NCBI GenBank assembly: GCA_037446605.1
Contig: JBBIIE010000004.1
Location: 1-64,000, forward strand
Source of the DNA: JANXAZ01 sp037446605
GTDB lineage: Bacteria; Pseudomonadota; Alphaproteobacteria; Geminicoccales; Geminicoccaceae
Length of the DNA: 64,000 bases
Reading direction: 5' to 3'
In this document: piece after piece, positions 60,574-64,000 of the stretch
Layout: each line of letters begins with the position of its first letter
Position numbering within the stretch: position 1 is the stretch's first letter
The notes under the pieces: generated by a model
Told to the model about the DNA's origin: nothing
Databases searched by the model: none
What the model saw: the letters and a program-made list of their open reading frames with translations, nothing else
Translations under genes and position numbers: made by a program

Positions 60574-61099
60574 AAGCCAGGCTGCAAGCGTCTGGTCGAT
60601 GTCGGCCGTCGCCAGTTCCTGCGCGGCGGGGGGTAGCGTTGCGGTGGGCGCGGCGGCCGCGGCCGTGGGCGCCGGCAAGGCCGAGGCGGCGGGCGCGGCG
60701 CTGGCGCGCGCCAACTACCCGAGCAGCCGGCTCGCCAACCTCGAGGACCTCAGGGTCGACGAGCCCAGGGACGTCGCCTACCCCGACGCGGACGCGCCGG
60801 GCGTGCTCCTGAAGCTCGGCAAGCGGGTGCCCGGCGGGGTCGGCCCGGACGGCGACGTGGTCGGCTTCAGCACCGTCTGCCCGCACAAGGGCTTCCCCCT
60901 GTTCTACCGCAAGGACGACCGGACGTTGAACTGCCCGGGCCACTACTCGCGCTTCGACTGCGAGGCCGGCGGCCAGCAGATCTGGGGTCAGGCGACCCAG
61001 AACCTGCTTCAGTACATCCTCCGGGTGGACGCCAACGGCGACATCGACGCCGAGGGCGTCGACGAGCTGCTCGACGGCCGTCTGAGCAACGTGCTCTGA
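60574..61099 (+). CDS. aioB: Arsenite oxidase small (Rieske) subunit, signal region disrupted
   Basis: The Rieske protein passes electrons from AioA to cytochrome c or quinone. The Rieske motifs CPHKGFPLFY and CPGHYSRFD and the end WGQATQN, RVDANGDI, GRLSNVL are typical of arsenite oxidase. The twin-arginine signal GRRQFLRGG is present at about 60604-60630, but in a different frame from the rest. A G6 tract at 60628-60633 carries one G too many, and no start codon follows the good ribosome-binding site at 60563. In the Rieske frame the nearest ATG (60599) skips the signal. Thus aioB is either a damaged gene or contains sequencing errors. Confidence 0.78.
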
Positions 61100-61114
61100 G
61101 GGGGAGGACCGTCC

Positions 61115-63649
61115 ATGGCGTTCAAGCGCAACGTCGACCGCCTCCCGATCATCCCGAAGGATGCCAAGGAGCACACGGCGGTCTGCCACTTCTGCATCGT
61201 CGGCTGCGGCTACAAGGCCTACACCTGGGACGTGAACCGTCAGGGCGGCACGGCCCCGGGCGAGAACAAGTTCGGCGTCGACCTGTCGAAGCAGCAGGCG
61301 GCCGAGACGCCGGCCTGGTACGGCCCGTCGATGTACAACATCGTCAAGCAGAACGGTAAGGACGTCCACCTCGTCATCAAGCCCGACCCGGCCTGCGAGG
61401 TGAACTCGGGGCTCGGCTCGATCCGCGGCGCGCGGCTCGCCGAGCTGGCCTACAGCCGGGTCACCCAGACCCAGCAGCAGCGGCTGACCGACCCGATGGT
61501 CTGGCGCTTCGGCCAGATGCAGCCGACCTCCTGGGACGACGCGCTCGACCTCGTCGCCCGGGTCACCGCCGCGGTGATCAAGGAGCAGGGCGAGGACGGC
61601 CTGATCGTCTCGGCCTACGACCATGGCGGCGCGGGTGGCGGCTACGAGAACACCTGGGGCACCGGCAAGCTCTACTTCGGTACCATGAAGATCCGGAACA
61701 TCCGCATCCACAACCGGCCGGCCTACAATTCCGAGGTGCACGCGACCCGCGACATGGGCGTGGGCGAGCTCAACAATTGCTACGAGGACGCCGAACTGGC
61801 GGACACGATCGTGGCGATCGGCACCAATGCCCTGGAGACCCAGACCAACTACTTCCTCAACCACTGGATCCCGAACCTGCGCGGCGCCACGCTCGACAAG
61901 AAGCAGCGGCTGCTGCCCGGCGAGCCGCACGAGAAGGGCCGCATCATCATCGTCGACCCGCGCCGCACGGTCACCGTCTCGGCCTGCGAGGCCGAGGCCG
62001 GCAAGGACAACGTGCTGCACCTGGCGCTCAAGTCGGGCACGGATCTGGCGCCGTTCAACGCCATCTTCACCTACATCGCCGAGAAGGGCTGGGTCGACAG
62101 GGAGTTCATCGAGAAGAGCACGCTCCGTGCCGCCGCGGCGCGGCCGCCCCTGTTCCCGGCGCGCGGTGCGGGCGAGGACAAGCCCGGCCATCTGACGAGC
62201 TTCGAGGCGGCGGTCGAGGGCTGCCGCACGACCATCCAGCAGGCCGCCGAGATCACCGGGCTGGCGCCCGCCGACATCGTCAAGGCGGCCGAGTGGATCG
62301 CGATGCCCAAGGCCGGCGGCAAGCGTCGGCGGACGATGTTCGGCTACGAGAAGCGGATCATCTGGGGCAACGACAACTACCGTACCAACGGTGCGATCGT
62401 GAACGTGGCCCTCGCCACCGGCAATGTCGGCCGGCCGGGCGGCGGCGTGGTGCGCCTGGGCGGCCACCAGGAGGGCTATGTGCGGCCTTCCGACGCCCAT
62501 GTCGGGCGGCCGGCGGCCTATGTCGACCAGCTCCCGATCTCCGGCAAGGGCGGCGTCCACCACATCTGGGGCTGCGACCACTACAAGACCACGCTCAACG
62601 CGATGGCCTTCAAGCGCGCCTACGAGCGCCGCACCGACACGGTGAAGGACGCCATGCGCGCGGCACCCCAGGACCGCGAGGCGCAGGTCTTCGCCATCCT
62701 GCAGGCGATCCGGCAGGGCGGGCTGTTCGCCGTGAACGTCGACATCGTGCCGAGCGAGATCGGGCAGTCCTGCCACGTCTGGCTGCCGGCCGCGACCGCG
62801 GGCGAGATGAACCTCACCTCGATGAACGGCGAGCGGCGGATGCGCCTCACCGAGCGCTACATGGACCCGCCCGGCCAGGCGCTGCCCGACTGCCTGATCG
62901 CCGCGCGCATCGCCAACCACCTGGAGCGCGTCTTCCGCGAGGCCGGCGACACCGCCCAGGCCGACAAGTTCAAGGGCTTCGACTGGAAGACCGAGGAGGA
63001 CGCCTTCATGGACGGCTACCACCGGAACGCGCCCGGTGGCCAGCACGTCACCTACGAGCGGCTGCGGGCCATGGGCACGAACGGCTTCCTCGAGCCCGCG
63101 ACCGGCTTCGAGGGCGGCAGGATCGTCGGCACCAAGCGGCTCCACGCCGACGGGGTGTTCTCGACGGCCGACGGCAAGGCGCGCTTCATGGACGCCCCCT
63201 GGCGCGGCCTGCAGGCGCCCGGCGAGGCGGAGCAGCAGGCGCGCTTCCCGTTCCTGATCAACAACGGGCGGACCAACCACGTCTGGCAGAGCGCCTATCT
63301 CGACCGCGACAGCGACCTGCTCCAGGACCGCTGGCCCTACCCGTTCATCGAGATGAACCCGGCCGACATGGCCGAGCTCGGCCTGCAGCCGGGCGATCTG
63401 GTCGAGGTGGTCAACGACGCGGGCGCCACCCAGGCGATGGCCTACCCGACCCCCACGGCCAGGCCGCGCGAGACGTTCATGCTCTTCGGCTACGCGACCG
63501 GCGTGCAGGGCAACGTCGTCAACGCCGGCGTCGACGAGCTGGTGATCCCCGACTACAAGCAGACCTGGGCGAACATCCGCAAGCTGGCCTCGGCACCGGA
63601 GGGCGTCCGCCACCCCACGTTCAAGGACCAGCACTACCACTCCGCCTGA
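61115..63649 (+). CDS. aioA: Arsenite oxidase large (molybdopterin) subunit
   Basis: This 844-aa catalytic subunit oxidises arsenite to arsenate at a molybdenum bis-MGD centre. The N-terminal C24-x2-C27-x3-C31 binds the [3Fe-4S] cluster typical of AioA, and the rest follows the DMSO-reductase family with complete length. It has no signal peptide and normally travels folded with AioB through Tat, so the broken AioB signal matters. ATG 61115 lies 15 bp after aioB behind GGGGGAGGAC. Confidence 0.95.
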   Translation: MAFKRNVDRLPIIPKDAKEHTAVCHFCIVGCGYKAYTWDVNRQGGTAPGENKFGVDLSKQQAAETPAWYGPSMYNIVKQNGKDVHLVIKPDPACEVNSGLGSIRGARLAELAYSRVTQTQQQRLTDPMVWRFGQMQPTSWDDALDLVARVTAAVIKEQGEDGLIVSAYDHGGAGGGYENTWGTGKLYFGTMKIRNIRIHNRPAYNSEVHATRDMGVGELNNCYEDAELADTIVAIGTNALETQTNYFLNHWIPNLRGATLDKKQRLLPGEPHEKGRIIIVDPRRTVTVSACEAEAGKDNVLHLALKSGTDLAPFNAIFTYIAEKGWVDREFIEKSTLRAAAARPPLFPARGAGEDKPGHLTSFEAAVEGCRTTIQQAAEITGLAPADIVKAAEWIAMPKAGGKRRRTMFGYEKRIIWGNDNYRTNGAIVNVALATGNVGRPGGGVVRLGGHQEGYVRPSDAHVGRPAAYVDQLPISGKGGVHHIWGCDHYKTTLNAMAFKRAYERRTDTVKDAMRAAPQDREAQVFAILQAIRQGGLFAVNVDIVPSEIGQSCHVWLPAATAGEMNLTSMNGERRMRLTERYMDPPGQALPDCLIAARIANHLERVFREAGDTAQADKFKGFDWKTEEDAFMDGYHRNAPGGQHVTYERLRAMGTNGFLEPATGFEGGRIVGTKRLHADGVFSTADGKARFMDAPWRGLQAPGEAEQQARFPFLINNGRTNHVWQSAYLDRDSDLLQDRWPYPFIEMNPADMAELGLQPGDLVEVVNDAGATQAMAYPTPTARPRETFMLFGYATGVQGNVVNAGVDELVIPDYKQTWANIRKLASAPEGVRHPTFKDQHYHSA

Positions 63650-63689
63650 GCCGCCCTCGGCGAGCTCCGCGCGGTACGCTGTGGACGAC

Positions 63690-63712
63690 GGCAGCCCGGA
63701 CCCCGGGCTGCC
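63690..63712 (+). terminator. Hairpin terminator after aioA
   Basis: A perfect 10-bp stem (GGCAGCCCGG with CCGGGCTGCC) and a 3-nt loop lie 40 nt after the aioA stop. The 3' tail (CTCATCCTT) is only moderately T-rich, so termination strength is uncertain. It probably separates aioBA from the ArsR gene. Confidence 0.5.
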
Positions 63713-63767
63713 CTCATCCTTGCGTCCCACTGCCGTGCCAACGAGGGATCGTCCGAGGAGCATCGAG

Positions 63768-64000
63768 ATGGAGGCTCGCCTGGCAGTCGAGGCGCTCGCC
63801 GCGCTGGCCCAGGAAACCCGGCTCCGGGTCTTCCGGCTCCTGGTCGTCGCCGGGCCGAGCGGCCTGCCGGCGGGCGAGGTGGCGCAGGCGGCGGGAGTGC
63901 CGCCCTCGACCCTCTCCTTCCACCTGGTGCGGCTGGAGCGCGCCGGGCTGTTGCGGTCCTGGCGACGCGGCCGGCAGATCCTCTACGCCGCCGAGCTCGA
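63768..64000 (+). CDS. ArsR-family transcriptional regulator (partial, runs off window)
   Basis: The first 77 residues of a winged-helix regulator are present and the gene continues past the edge. Residues 10-75 show the ArsR core (ALAQETRLRVFRLL, VAQAAGVPPSTLSFHLVRLERAGLL). The CxC metal site usual in arsenic ArsR is not seen in this part; it may lie further on or be absent. ATG 63768 has GAGGAG 8 nt upstream. Its position after aioBA suggests the start of an ars operon. Confidence 0.85.
   Translation, partial: MEARLAVEALAALAQETRLRVFRLLVVAGPSGLPAGEVAQAAGVPPSTLSFHLVRLERAGLLRSWRRGRQILYAAEL

Noticed and set aside
60503..60598. Upstream in-frame start for aioB at 60503
   Set aside because: It lies within the proposed sigma-54 promoter and gives no signal peptide; the residues have no family similarity.

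Overview
The window is very GC-rich (about 70 percent by eye), densely coded chromosomal DNA. Many genes overlap by 4 bp (ATGA, GTGA, TTGA). Several features point to an alphaproteobacterium, probably near the Rhodospirillales or Geminicoccales. These are a three-subunit pntAA-pntAB-pntB transhydrogenase, a zf-CHCC (NDUFS6-like) protein, a ribbon-helix-helix regulator typical of the class, an RpoE-ChrR pair, and alphaproteobacterial-type AioBA. The lineage is inferred from gene content only. I see no insertion sequence, phage, integrase or CRISPR array.

Layout. 1-300: a tandem glycine riboswitch on the minus strand, pointing out of the left edge (presumably to gcvT). 0.3-3.3 kb: minus-strand genes for a GMC oxidoreductase, its Tat-exported partner, a glyoxalase and an RHH protein. 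3.5-8.2 kb: transhydrogenase, a small SDR and a zinc alcohol dehydrogenase. 8.3-12.6 kb: an RND efflux adaptor and pump. 12.7-15.5 kb: a three-subunit HcnABC/OoxABC-like amine or imino-acid dehydrogenase. 15.5-23.3 kb: malic enzyme, HtpX, sulfoacetaldehyde acetyltransferase, a 2-hydroxyacid dehydrogenase and a phytase-like esterase. 23.3-30.1 kb: ABC-F ATPase, PcaB-like lyase, tRNA-Arg, zf-CHCC, MATE, ROK kinase and a CelD-type acetyltransferase. 30.4-36.9 kb: PHA synthase, DMT exporter, TsaC, PurD and threonine ammonia-lyase. 36.9-39.9 kb: a membrane-anchored pseudo-receiver protein, RpoE-ChrR and UppP. 39.9-44.7 kb: an E1alpha/E1beta/lipoyl-only 2-oxoacid dehydrogenase cluster with an SDR, a BMP-type binding protein, a candidate sRNA and tRNA-Leu.

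44.7-57.7 kb: NfeD and SPFH membrane proteins, YqaA and DsbB. Then comes a long minus-strand operon: degenerate ABC transporter, cyclic-nucleotide-binding protein, adenylate cyclase, FkbM methyltransferase, phosphatidylserine decarboxylase, phosphatidylserine synthase, CDP-alcohol phosphatidyltransferase and universal stress protein. A two-component system lies next, divergent from an EF-hand protein. 57.9-64 kb: the EF-hand protein, propionyl-CoA synthetase, arsenite oxidase (aioB, aioA) and the start of an ArsR regulator that runs off the right edge.

Most notable. (i) The ABC/CNB/cyclase operon: the transporter has degenerate nucleotide-binding motifs and a roughly 280-residue insertion that repeats a Q-loop-adjacent motif, while the cyclase and cNMP pocket look intact, suggesting cAMP control of an envelope-lipid process. 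(ii) aioB has an intact RRQFLRGG Tat motif out of frame with its Rieske domain across a G6 tract, and AAG where a start codon is expected, behind a good sigma-54-type promoter. (iii) A ChrR whose zinc motif is lost, behind a TGATCC-N18-TAAG promoter. (iv) A candidate sRNA with two anti-Shine-Dalgarno CCUCCC motifs and a strong terminator.
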